DNA of 64,000 bases from Rhizobium sp. NZLR1. Lineage in GTDB: Bacteria; Pseudomonadota; Alphaproteobacteria; Rhizobiales; Rhizobiaceae. This document shows, piece by piece, positions 16,621 to 25,349 of this stretch (the stretch's first letter is position 1; each line of letters starts with the position of its first letter). The DNA lies in assembly GCF_017357385.1 (NCBI RefSeq), contig NZ_CP071632.1, forward strand, positions 1,555,501-1,619,500, given 5' to 3'. Below the pieces are notes generated by a model. The model saw only the letters and a list, made by a program, of their open reading frames with translations. It was not told the DNA's origin and ran no database searches. The position numbers and the translations under genes are program-made.

Positions 16621-18948
16621 TCACTCGAGGGTGTCTGAGCCGATCTTGATGTCGCCGAGCGTGCGGAAGGTCAGCCGTGCGCCGATCGTCCAGTCGCTTG
16701 CCGTCTCGTCGCCGGAATCCCTGCTGTCGGTATACGCAATCGTGAAGATCGTGCATTCGTCGTCATAGGACAGGCCAAGCGTCCGGCGGCTGATCACATC
16801 ATTATTCAGATCCCAGGCGATGCCGCCGAAAATCGACCAGTAATCCTTGAACTTGATTTTGCTGCTGGTCTGGAGCTCGTCATTGTCCGAGGCAAAGCCA
16901 TATTCCGGCTGGGCGCTGAGATGGGTGAATGTCATCTGCGTGGAGAAGGTGTCGTTCTGGTAGGCCGTCGTCAGGTCGCCGCGGCGGAACTCGAAATTCT
17001 TCTCGTCGAGCCTGTACGAGCCCGTTACGGAAACGCCGAACGGTGTCTCGATACCGCCGAGGCCGACATAGTCGGAGCGAGTGGTTTCAAGGCCCGAATC
17101 CGCGCCGACATTGACAAGATCGTCGGTGGCAAACGAGTTCTGGCCGGCGATCTGATAAGACTGGCCGAAGATGCCGTGCAGCTTGTAACCGCTGTCAAAC
17201 GTACCGGTGTACTGGACGCCGAGATTGGCGCGGGTGCCACCTTCGACGCGGTCGTAGCCCGAGAATTTGTCGCGGTCGAACAGTGAGGTGGCGTCGAAGA
17301 CGAAGCTCTGCGCATCTTCGTTCGGCAGGCGGCCTGCGAGCTGCTCGTCGGGGCGGGCATAGATCTGCGCGATCGGCTCGAGGATATGGGTGCTGTTATC
17401 CGTCGTCATCAGGATCGGATAACGCATCTCCAGCCCGGCGGTGAACATCGAGCGGGTGGCGGAATTTCCGTCGCTGTAGTTGCCGGCGTAGCCTGTGGGG
17501 TCGTCCATATTCAGCGCGAAGGCGTCGCCGCGCGCCGCAAGCAGCGGCGTGATGACCAGGCCGGTCGGCGTGACGTAGGTGCGCTTCCACTGCAACTCGG
17601 TGGTCAGTCGCGACGTCTGGCCCTTCAGGCCGCGGAAGCGATCGAATCCGTCGACGGTATAAAAGTCGTCATGGGTGCGCGAAATATTCGTCAGGTTGAC
17701 ATCAGCCGACAGTTCGCCGCCTGCAAGCGGCTGCGGCGCTACATAGTGATAGTCGAGCGAGGGATAGACGATCGCCTGCTGTTTTTCGGCCGTGTTCGTT
17801 CGATCGGCATCCTGGACGTCGAAATAGAACGCCCGCATGTCGAAATAATTGCGTTTGCCAAGTCCGGTCAGGTAGATCTGGTTGGTGCGATCCGTGCCGG
17901 TGAAGTCCCGCAGCTTGTAGGTTTTCGAGAAATTGTTGTCGCTCTGCATCATGACGTCCCAACCGAACGTCCAGCGCGGATTGATACGGAATTCGGCCTT
18001 CGAGGCCACCATGCCACGCTGACTGGCTTCGGCATCGCTGGTGCCGGAGCTGAAATTGTCCGGCTTTGCCTGATCTATGCCGGCGACGCGCAGGATATGC
18101 GTGCCGTTTTCGAAGCGCTGGCGGAATTCACCTTCGATGAGGAAGCCCTGGGCGGTGTAGCCGGTGCCGGTCACCGTCGCGTCCATGCTCGGCGAGATCA
18201 CGTAATAATAAGGAACGGAAAGACCGAAGCCGAGATTCTGCGACAGGCTCATCGTCGGGAAGAGAAAGCCCGACTTGCGCTTCACCGTATTGTCGGGAAC
18301 TTCGATGAACGGCAAGAAGGCGATCGGATGGCCGAGCAGCTCGAAGCGTGCCCTCTCCAGACGGATCGTGTGCGTCACGCCGTTCTGGATCACGCGCTTG
18401 GCCTTGACCTGCCAGAACGGCGCGCGCTTCGGATCTTCGGCGCAGGGAAGGCAGGCGGTGTAAACGCCCTTGTTGAGAATCATCATCGTGCCGCCGACGC
18501 GCTGGCCGCTTTCAGCGACTATGCGGGTATTGTCGGCGGTTTCAATGCGCAGCGAGTTCAGGAACCCGTCGGCAAAATTGTCGGTCACGTCTAGGTTGTC
18601 GGCATAGATGCGGTTGCCGTCGGGGCTGACCAGCTCGACATTGCCGACCGCCATCATCCGGCCGGTCTTCTGATTGTATTCGACCTTCTGCGCGACCATT
18701 TTGTAGCCGGCATAATTGATCTGCACGCCGCCGACCGCCGACACCAGATCGGCGTCACGGTTATAGACGAGTTCATTGGCCGAAAGCAGAAGCTTGGCCT
18801 CTGCAGGAATTTTCTTTCCAATCGTTTGGTCGGGCGCGCTGACCTGGCCGTAGGAGACCGGGGCGCTGCCGAAATAGGAATATAGAGTCGCGCCGACGAG
18901 CAGGGCAACCAACTGTTTACTAAAATACTTGCGGTCGCCTGCCGCCAC
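16621..18948 (-). CDS. lptD: LPS-assembly outer membrane protein LptD (OstA/Imp)
   Basis: 775 residues with a GTG start at 18948. AGGAGG lies 7 bases before it and it shares one base with the lptG stop (TAGTG); the frame open to 19014 would run back into lptG. A signal segment ('QLVALLVGATLYSYFG') is followed by an OstA-like periplasmic domain ('LLLSANELVYNRDADLVSAV', 'DGNRIYADNLDVTDNFADG') and the ~550-residue LptD barrel. It inserts LPS into the outer leaflet as the last step of the Lpt bridge. Placement directly after lptF and lptG, with surA behind it, links the transport machine to its chaperone. Confidence 0.95.
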   Translation of the reverse strand: MAAGDRKYFSKQLVALLVGATLYSYFGSAPVSYGQVSAPDQTIGKKIPAEAKLLLSANELVYNRDADLVSAVGGVQINYAGYKMVAQKVEYNQKTGRMMAVGNVELVSPDGNRIYADNLDVTDNFADGFLNSLRIETADNTRIVAESGQRVGGTMMILNKGVYTACLPCAEDPKRAPFWQVKAKRVIQNGVTHTIRLERARFELLGHPIAFLPFIEVPDNTVKRKSGFLFPTMSLSQNLGFGLSVPYYYVISPSMDATVTGTGYTAQGFLIEGEFRQRFENGTHILRVAGIDQAKPDNFSSGTSDAEASQRGMVASKAEFRINPRWTFGWDVMMQSDNNFSKTYKLRDFTGTDRTNQIYLTGLGKRNYFDMRAFYFDVQDADRTNTAEKQQAIVYPSLDYHYVAPQPLAGGELSADVNLTNISRTHDDFYTVDGFDRFRGLKGQTSRLTTELQWKRTYVTPTGLVITPLLAARGDAFALNMDDPTGYAGNYSDGNSATRSMFTAGLEMRYPILMTTDNSTHILEPIAQIYARPDEQLAGRLPNEDAQSFVFDATSLFDRDKFSGYDRVEGGTRANLGVQYTGTFDSGYKLHGIFGQSYQIAGQNSFATDDLVNVGADSGLETTRSDYVGLGGIETPFGVSVTGSYRLDEKNFEFRRGDLTTAYQNDTFSTQMTFTHLSAQPEYGFASDNDELQTSSKIKFKDYWSIFGGIAWDLNNDVISRRTLGLSYDDECTIFTIAYTDSRDSGDETASDWTIGARLTFRTLGDIKIGSDTLE

Positions 18949-20036
18949 TAGCCGTCCTCCTGATGAAGCAGAATTGTCGCACCTAAAGCCAGCGCGACGA
19001 TCACCGGTATCCACGTCGCCACGAAGGGGGGCACAACTCCACTGCTTCCGAATGCCTTTACAAGCACGGTGATGACATAAAGCATGAAGCCCGAAAGGAT
19101 GCCACCCAGAATCACGGAGCGAGATTGGTTGAACCGGCTAAATTTCAGGGACACTGTTGCGGCAATGAAAGTCATCGCCACCAGCAGCAATGGCTGGGAC
19201 AACAGAGAGTTGAATTGCGTCTCCAGCGCCTTGGTCGAGATACCGAAGGATTTGGCCGCGGCAATGCGGTTGGAAAGGTCAAAGAAACCAATTGTTTCCG
19301 GCGCCGTCAGCCGCTCCTGGACGAAGTCCTGTTTCAGATTGGTGCGAAGTTGAACCGAAGCTTTACGCACGGGGATTTCGCCAGCCTTACGCTCGACAAC
19401 GTTGTTAAGTTGCCAGTAACCATCTTCCAATTTTGCCGTCGCGGCGTCCTGTCTCAGAATGACCTGGCCGCTTGAATCGAAATGGATCAGCACCGCGTCG
19501 ATCAGCTTGGTTCCGTTCTCCTGAACCGTCTGGGCGCCGATGATGACGTCGTCCCGGCCACTGATCTGGCGCAGCCACGGAATCTGCGGCGCCTTGCGCA
19601 GAACCGCGTTCTCACCGCGCCAGTCCGATTCGACCAGCAGCGCCTGGCGTTGTCCCCAGGCGGCAAGCGGATTGAGCGCCGTCATCGTCAGCAAACCAAG
19701 CAGCAGCGACCCGGCGATGAAGGGGAACATGAACTGCCAGACCGAAATACCGGCTGCGCGCGTGACGACAAGCTCATATTTGCGGTTGAGCCCGATCAGC
19801 ACCGTCATGCCGACGAACAGCGCGATGAAGGGTACCGTCTGCTGCAGGATAAGCGGCAGGCGCACGGCGGTCATCAGAATGCCGCCGCCGATCGTGTAGC
19901 CGGGCAGGCCGGACATGCGGCCTGCCGTCTCGCTGAAATCGAGGAGGAAAGAAATCGCCGAGACGCCGATCAGGAACCAGCCCATCGTCACCAAGTAGCG
20001 GCGAAAGAAATAACGCGACAATGTCCCGAATATCAT
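18948..20036 (-). CDS. lptG: LPS export ABC transporter permease LptG
   Basis: 362 residues of the YjgP/YjgQ family: N-terminal 'LSRYFFRRYLVTMGWFLIGV', three spans, a periplasmic beta-jellyroll (~residues 130-255), then three spans ending in 'VPPFVATWIPVIVALALGATILL'. With LptF and the ATPase LptB (not in this window) it lifts LPS from the inner membrane. It overlaps lptF by 4 bases (ATGA) and lptD by 1. Confidence 0.95.
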   Translation of the reverse strand: MIFGTLSRYFFRRYLVTMGWFLIGVSAISFLLDFSETAGRMSGLPGYTIGGGILMTAVRLPLILQQTVPFIALFVGMTVLIGLNRKYELVVTRAAGISVWQFMFPFIAGSLLLGLLTMTALNPLAAWGQRQALLVESDWRGENAVLRKAPQIPWLRQISGRDDVIIGAQTVQENGTKLIDAVLIHFDSSGQVILRQDAATAKLEDGYWQLNNVVERKAGEIPVRKASVQLRTNLKQDFVQERLTAPETIGFFDLSNRIAAAKSFGISTKALETQFNSLLSQPLLLVAMTFIAATVSLKFSRFNQSRSVILGGILSGFMLYVITVLVKAFGSSGVVPPFVATWIPVIVALALGATILLHQEDG

Positions 20037-21214
20037 TGGGCCGTATCCCCGTCGGTCCTGCCGGTCGCGGCAAGCAGCCTTTCCTGTCCCCGTCTCCAGA
20101 AAGACGAAATCCGGTCCCGGATGAACGATGGAATGGCCAGTCGTTTGTGCAGGCCGAGGAAGACGATCGAGACGATGCCGCTGACGATCGGTATGGCATA
20201 GAGAACGACGATATATTCAGGGTCGGTGTCGATCTGATTGGCCGCATAAAATGCCGCCCATCGCAGCGCGAAGGCATAGGCGAGCGCGCTCACCATCGGA
20301 TGCAGCCGCGCTTCGCGGTGCGAGCGCGCATCGCCGGCGATCGCCAGCGAAAACAGGGCAAAGACGACAGGCAGGATCCAGTCCGTCAGCCGGCGATGCA
20401 GTTCGGCGGTGTAGCTCAGCGGCCGGATCGTATAATCCTTGTCGGCCGGATCCGGATTGATCAGGAACCACAGGTCACGGTCGCTGGCGCGCAGCGTCGC
20501 CTGGCCGCGGCTTTCCGTCATGTCCGAGAGGTCGAAGGAATAGGAATCGAAATTGATCACCGAGACATTGCCGTCGGGCGTTTTGCGGTGCACTTCACCC
20601 TCATGCATGATCAGCGTCGTGCCCGTATCGTCGACGGCGCCTTCCTTCGCATAATACACCAGCTCGTAGGCGGGGTCGCGCTCGTCGGCGACGAAAAGTC
20701 CCTTCAGCATGCGGCCGGCCATCCGCTTCGAGATCTGCACATAAAGGCCTTCATCAAGCTTGCGGAAGGTCTTTTCTTCGATCACCGAAGACAGCAGGTC
20801 GGCATAGGTCTCGGCGATCATCTGGCGCACGACGGTTTTTGCGCGCGGCTCGACGACGTTGTCGACAAAGAAGGAAAAGACGCTGACGACGGCGGCAAGC
20901 AGCAGGATCGGGCGGATCAGCACGCTGCGCCGCGCCCCGGCCGCGTCGATGACGGTGAGCTCGGAATCATTGTTCATCGTCGTCAGCGTCTGAGTGATCG
21001 CGATAACGAGGGCGAAGGGCAGCACGACGGGAATGATCGACGGCAGGATCATCGTCGCGAGCTTGGCGAACGTGCCAATCGACTGGCCGCTGTCGGTGAC
21101 CAGATTGATGCGCTGCAAAACCTGAGTCGTCCAAATGATCGCCAGAACGGGCAGGAGCGCCACGAGAAACATCTGGCCGACGCGCCGCAATATGTATGTC
21201 TCGAGTAGTTTCAT
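20033..21214 (-). CDS. lptF: LPS export ABC transporter permease LptF
   Basis: 393 residues from the ATG at 21214 ('MKLLETYILRRVGQMFLVAL'); 27 extra codons upstream in frame look non-coding and the ATG has AAGGGCAGG before it. It has the same architecture as LptG: spans at both ends around a periplasmic jellyroll ('GLYVQISKRMAGRMLKGLFV' region). Partner of LptG in the LptB2FG transporter. First gene of the lptF-lptG-lptD cluster. Confidence 0.95.
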   Translation of the reverse strand: MKLLETYILRRVGQMFLVALLPVLAIIWTTQVLQRINLVTDSGQSIGTFAKLATMILPSIIPVVLPFALVIAITQTLTTMNNDSELTVIDAAGARRSVLIRPILLLAAVVSVFSFFVDNVVEPRAKTVVRQMIAETYADLLSSVIEEKTFRKLDEGLYVQISKRMAGRMLKGLFVADERDPAYELVYYAKEGAVDDTGTTLIMHEGEVHRKTPDGNVSVINFDSYSFDLSDMTESRGQATLRASDRDLWFLINPDPADKDYTIRPLSYTAELHRRLTDWILPVVFALFSLAIAGDARSHREARLHPMVSALAYAFALRWAAFYAANQIDTDPEYIVVLYAIPIVSGIVSIVFLGLHKRLAIPSFIRDRISSFWRRGQERLLAATGRTDGDTAQ

Positions 21215-21314
21215 GCCTGCCCTTGAAAGCACCTGCAAGCCCAAACGGCTTTGCAGGAGAATCCCTCTACGCTCTTTGTCGCGCTTTTGCGACAAGCTGG
21301 TGTCAAAAATTCAT

Positions 21315-22088
21315 TCAAATTTCAGAATTTTTTCGATGCTGTTGCGACTCAGTTAACGCCAGCAACGCGGCGAAGACGACAAGCGACGAAAGCCATCCGA
21401 GAACGACGTCGGAGAGGTAGTGCGCGCCGAAGGATAGCCGCATCGCCGGAGTGAGAATCGCGATTGCCGCCACAGGTGCAGCCAGTGCATAACGCAGGGA
21501 TTTTGGAACGAAGAGCAGAAGGCAGAAAAGCCATCCGGCGCTCGCAGCCTCACCTGAGATGAACGAGCAGTTCGAAACGCATTTTCCGGCAAGCGAACCG
21601 GCTTCGACGAAATGCAGGGCACCGCCAAAAATGTCCGTCTGTATCGGCCTCGGCCGACCCCAATGTTCCTTGAGGACAACATTGACGAGCAGCACCGGCC
21701 CAATCAGCAGCGTTCCGAGCGCGACGTTCAGTTTGCGCGCCCGTTCGGCGTTGAAGGTTGCGCCATGCTGCTGGTGGCATTCGATGAGTTTCCACACCAT
21801 CACGATCGCCACGACATAGGGCAGACGGAAGAAGACGGTGCGCAGAAGGTCGAAGTTCCCCGAGTCGCGATAGGGAAAGCCGCCGCAGATGCTGCCGGCG
21901 GCGGCAGCCGCGTCGCAATCTGCACGCACGAAAAAAAGCTGGGAAAAATAGATGTCTATCCCGGGGAAGGCGCGGAAGACGATAAGCAGCGCCCACCACG
22001 TCCAGAACAGCAGCACGAATGCACCGAAAGTCGTTTTCGGCAGGCGGATTGCTGGGCCCCGCCATCGATTTTTCGAAAAAATTGTCAA
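21315..22088 (-). CDS. lpxF: PAP2-family phosphatase, LpxF-like lipid A 4'-phosphatase
   Basis: 257 residues with about six membrane spans. PAP2 motifs are 'KEHWGRPRPIQ' (motif 1), 'CSFISGEAASAGWL' (motif 2) and 'SFGAHYLSDVVLG' (motif 3). The string 'IGPVLLVNVVLKEHWGRPRP' and the Cys-rich 'GKCVSNCSFISGEA' closely resemble Francisella LpxF as I remember it, rather than undecaprenyl-PP phosphatases. Rhizobial lipid A is known to lack the 4'-phosphate because of such an enzyme. It would act on the periplasmic face of the inner membrane before Lpt export. It lies upstream of lptF on the same strand, with a 100-base gap. Confidence 0.75.
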   Translation of the reverse strand: MTIFSKNRWRGPAIRLPKTTFGAFVLLFWTWWALLIVFRAFPGIDIYFSQLFFVRADCDAAAAAGSICGGFPYRDSGNFDLLRTVFFRLPYVVAIVMVWKLIECHQQHGATFNAERARKLNVALGTLLIGPVLLVNVVLKEHWGRPRPIQTDIFGGALHFVEAGSLAGKCVSNCSFISGEAASAGWLFCLLLFVPKSLRYALAAPVAAIAILTPAMRLSFGAHYLSDVVLGWLSSLVVFAALLALTESQQHRKNSEI

Positions 22089-22232
22089 CGCGAATATCTA
22101 TGAAACTGACGAAAACACGAAGGCCCTGATGGCCGCGGGCGACCATAACAATTGTCGCAAGCCATTGACAGACCCGCCAAACGCGAAATTATCCGCCATG
22201 GACGGATTTCAAAGAATCCCAGCGGAGAAGAC

Positions 22233-23723
22233 ATGTCAGCAAAGTTCGAAATTGCATTCTCAAAATCGGCAAAGCTCAATGGCGGCCTGGCGATCCTGTT
22301 GAAGACTGCGGAGGCCGACAGCGCCGCAGGCACCGAAACGGTCGACCCTGCAGGCGTGATCGCCAAGGCTGCTAGGATCGCCCGATTCTCCGCGAAATCC
22401 ATGAGCGCGCTCGATATCGTCGCCCCGGAAGGCGCATCCGTCGAGCGCATCGTCGTCATCGGGCTTGGCAAGGCCGCCGACCTCACCGCCCATGACTGGC
22501 TGAAGGCCGGCGGTATTGCGGCAGCGAGAATCAAGAATACCGACAAGGCCGCCGTCTTCATCGACGTGCCTGGCCTTGAGACGAGCGCGCGGGCAGCTGC
22601 CGATTTCGCGCTCGGCATGCTGCTGCGCGCTTACAGTTTCGATACCTACAAAACGAAGAAGAGTGACGACGAGGAAAAGGCGGCGAAATCCGTCAAGGTG
22701 ACGATCGTCACCGCCGATCCGAATGGTCCCAAGAAGGCGTTTTCCGATTCCGAAGCGATTGCCGGCGGCGTCAATCTTGCCCGTGATCTCGTCAACGAGC
22801 CACCGAACGTGCTCGGCCCCGTCGAGTTCGCCGCTAAAGCGAAGGAGCTGGAAAAGCTGGGCGTCGACGTGGAAATCCTGACGGAGAAGGAGATGCGCCG
22901 TCTCGGCATGGGCGCCCTTCTCGGCGTCGCCCAGGGCTCCGTGCGTCCGCCGCGCCTGGCGGTCATGCAGTGGAAGGGCGGCAAGGGCAAGGATCGTCCC
23001 ATCGCCTTCATCGGCAAGGGTGTCGTCTTCGATACCGGCGGCATTTCGATCAAGCCGGCCGCGGGCATGGAGGACATGAAGGGCGATATGGGCGGTGCCG
23101 CAGCCGTCACCGGCCTCATGCATGTTCTCGCGTCCCGCAAGGCCGCCGTCAATGCCATCGGCATTATCGGCCTGGTCGAGAACATGCCTGACGGCAACGC
23201 CCAGCGTCCTGGTGATATCGTCACCTCGATGTCCGGCCAGACGATCGAGGTGATCAATACCGATGCCGAAGGCCGCCTCGTGCTCTGCGATGCCCTCTGG
23301 TATTGCAACGATCGTTTCAAGCCGCAGTTCATGATCAATCTCGCCACGCTGACCGGCGCCATCATCGTGGCGCTCGGCAATGTGCATGCCGGCCTGTTCT
23401 CCAATGACGACCAGCTTTCCGCCCAACTGACGGCAGCCGGCCTTTCGACCAACGAGAAGCTCTGGCGCATGCCGCTTGGCAAGGACTACGACAAGCTGAT
23501 CGATAGCAAGTTCGCCGACATGAAGAACACCGGCGGCCGACAGGCCGGCTCGATCACCGCGGCGCATTTCATCAAGCGCTTCGTCCAGGACACACCCTGG
23601 GCGCATCTCGATATCGCCGGCACGGCGATGGGCTCGCCGCAGGATGAGATCAACCAATCCTGGGGTTCCGGTTTCGGGGTGCGCCTGCTCGACGAGCTCG
23701 TTCGCGCTCATTATGAAGCCTGA
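22233..23723 (+). CDS. pepA: Leucyl aminopeptidase (M17)
   Basis: 496 residues from the ATG at 22233, preceded by GGAGAAG; the frame extends upstream to 22152 without a better start. M17 signature and metal/catalytic residues are '[18 protein letters not shown]', '[19 protein letters not shown]' and '[14 protein letters not shown]', then '[12 protein letters not shown]'. It releases N-terminal amino acids from peptides in the cytosol; PepA also binds DNA in some bacteria. It overlaps holC by one base (TGATG), a pepA-holC pairing widespread in proteobacteria. Confidence 0.96.
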   Translation: MSAKFEIAFSKSAKLNGGLAILLKTAEADSAAGTETVDPAGVIAKAARIARFSAKSMSALDIVAPEGASVERIVVIGLGKAADLTAHDWLKAGGIAAARIKNTDKAAVFIDVPGLETSARAAADFALGMLLRAYSFDTYKTKKSDDEEKAAKSVKVTIVTADPNGPKKAFSDSEAIAGGVNLARDLVNEPPNVLGPVEFAAKAKELEKLGVDVEILTEKEMRRLGMGALLGVAQGSVRPPRLAVMQWKGGKGKDRPIAFIGKGVVFDTGGISIKPAAGMEDMKGDMGGAAAVTGLMHVLASRKAAVNAIGIIGLVENMPDGNAQRPGDIVTSMSGQTIEVINTDAEGRLVLCDALWYCNDRFKPQFMINLATLTGAIIVALGNVHAGLFSNDDQLSAQLTAAGLSTNEKLWRMPLGKDYDKLIDSKFADMKNTGGRQAGSITAAHFIKRFVQDTPWAHLDIAGTAMGSPQDEINQSWGSGFGVRLLDELVRAHYEA

Positions 23724-24172
23724 TGACCGACGTTCTCTTTTATCATCTGACCGAAACCAGGCTGGAGGACGCGCTTCCGCCGCTGATCGACAAGAGCGTC
23801 GAGCGCGGCTGGCGTGTCGCCATCCAGATGCGCGAGCCGGCGCGGCGCGATGTTCTCGACGCGCATCTTTGGACGTTCCGCGAGGAGAGCTTCCTGCCGC
23901 ACGGCACCGACGAGGGCGATTTCGCCGAAAGCCAGCCGGTACTTTTGACGGTGACACCTGATAATGCCAATGCTGCGACCGTGCGTTTTATCATCGACGG
24001 CGCCGAGCCGCCGCCGGTCGATGGCTATGAGCGCGTGGTCTTCATGTTCGACGGTCACGACCAGGAGCAACTGGAGGCCGCGCGTGCACAATGGAAGAAG
24101 CTGAAAGGCGAGGGGCATAACCTCACCTATTGGCAGCAGACTTCGGAGGGACGGTGGGAGAAGAAGGCTTGA
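23723..24172 (+). CDS. holC: DNA polymerase III chi subunit
   Basis: 149 residues. 'VLFYHLTETRLEDALPPLID' at the N-terminus, 'LWTFREESFLPHG' and 'QPVLLT' are HolC family features. Chi links the clamp loader to SSB during replication. Translation is coupled to pepA through the shared TGATG. Confidence 0.93.
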   Translation: MTDVLFYHLTETRLEDALPPLIDKSVERGWRVAIQMREPARRDVLDAHLWTFREESFLPHGTDEGDFAESQPVLLTVTPDNANAATVRFIIDGAEPPPVDGYERVVFMFDGHDQEQLEAARAQWKKLKGEGHNLTYWQQTSEGRWEKKA

Positions 24173-24277
24173 GCGGTTCACCGCGGTGGTGGCGCGTTAC
24201 CGCCTCGAGCCTTTGTCGTCGTCGAGATTCGTGAGGATATTGAGCGGCACGATCCCCCCGGCTGGGTGAGCCAGGCC

Positions 24278-24303
24278 GTTGCCCGTCGCTGTTGACGGGC
24301 AAC
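24278..24303. terminator. 10-bp perfect hairpin between convergent holC and the sugar dehydrogenase
   Basis: GTTGCCCGTC / GACGGGCAAC with a 6-base loop sits in the 156-base gap between two convergent genes, where it could end both transcripts. It lacks a T-run on either side, so intrinsic termination is uncertain. Confidence 0.4.
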
Positions 24304-24328
24304 TCCTCGGCAAAGATTGCCAAATGGC

Positions 24329-25255
24329 TCAGTCGTGGAACGCGTCCACGAACTTCCGCTTGCCGAGCATGAAGGCGTCGGCGACGTGGCGCAGCGGCGC
24401 GAGATCGACATCCGAATTGCCGGCTTTGATGATTTCGGCGAAGCGACGGTAGAGCGAGGGATATTCCTGCTCCGGCTCGGCGAATGTCAGCGCTCCATCG
24501 ATAGAAAGCTTGGCGCCGCCCTCGGCGAGAACCATCTGGCCTGCTGCCGTGTCCGCCACGATGTCCCAGCTCTGCTTGCCGGTCTGGCGCCAGTCGAATT
24601 CGGCATGAACCGGCAGGCCGTCGGCATCGCGGAAGCGAATGTCGGAAGCGATCGGCGCATCGCGGTTGTCGGGAAATTCGAGCACGGCCTCGGTGATGAA
24701 GATCGGCCGCGGCAGGATGTGGGTGACGATCGACAGCGCGTTGATGCCGGGATCGAAAACGCCGAGGCCGCCGGCCTGCCAGATCCAATCCTGGTTCGGA
24801 TGCCAGTGGCGGACATCCTCCTTCCAGATCACGTGCACGCTTTTGATCGTCGTCGAAGCCAGAAACGCCTTGGCCGCCTCGACGGCCGGCGCATAGCGCG
24901 AATGCCAACTGGCAAACAGCGACGCACCCTGCTTGCTCGCAAGCGCCTCGAGATCGGCCACTTCGCTCAGCGTTGCGCCGGGCGGTTTTTCCAGGAAGAC
25001 GTGTTTGCCGGCGACGAGGGCCTTATAGGCTGCCTCATAACGATATTGCGGCGGCATGCAGAGCGAGACGGCATCGACCGACGGCTCGGCGTCGAGCATC
25101 GCCTCGATCGTCGTATAGCTCCTGATGCCTTCGACCGTGCCGTGGCGGCTCGCCGTGGCGACAAGCTCGAAATCCGCGTTCTTGGCGATGGAGGGGAGGT
25201 GCTGGTCGCGGACGATCTTGCCGACGCCGACGATGGCGAGGTTGATTGGGGACAT
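24329..25255 (-). CDS. Gfo/Idh/MocA sugar 1-dehydrogenase, L-arabinose / D-galactose type
   Basis: 308 residues from the ATG at 25255 ('MSPINLAIVGVGKIVRDQHL'); 111 further upstream codons are non-coding-looking and overlap the end of the neighbouring peptidase. Rossmann motif 'GVGKI', the 'DAVSLCMPPQYRYEAAYKAL' strand and the catalytic 'VFLEKPPGAT' Lys are present. 'IWKEDVRHWHPNQDWIWQAG' and 'GGLGVFDPGINALSI' match Azospirillum L-arabinose 1-dehydrogenase and Pseudomonas galactose 1-dehydrogenase as I remember them. It oxidises an aldopentose or hexose to the lactone, the first step of non-phosphorylative sugar use. No other pathway genes are adjacent. Confidence 0.85.
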   Translation of the reverse strand: MSPINLAIVGVGKIVRDQHLPSIAKNADFELVATASRHGTVEGIRSYTTIEAMLDAEPSVDAVSLCMPPQYRYEAAYKALVAGKHVFLEKPPGATLSEVADLEALASKQGASLFASWHSRYAPAVEAAKAFLASTTIKSVHVIWKEDVRHWHPNQDWIWQAGGLGVFDPGINALSIVTHILPRPIFITEAVLEFPDNRDAPIASDIRFRDADGLPVHAEFDWRQTGKQSWDIVADTAAGQMVLAEGGAKLSIDGALTFAEPEQEYPSLYRRFAEIIKAGNSDVDLAPLRHVADAFMLGKRKFVDAFHD

Positions 25256-25349
25256 GGTATTTTCCAGCCTGTATGAAAAGTATGATTTATTGCGCTTTGT
25301 AGCAGAAAGAGGCGTGCCGACAAGCTCTCCTCCTCCATTCTGTTGGATA

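Noticed and set aside
22260..23957. A 565-codon minus-strand frame opposite pepA
   Set aside because: Shadow of pepA and holC; no recognisable domain, composition typical of antisense reading.
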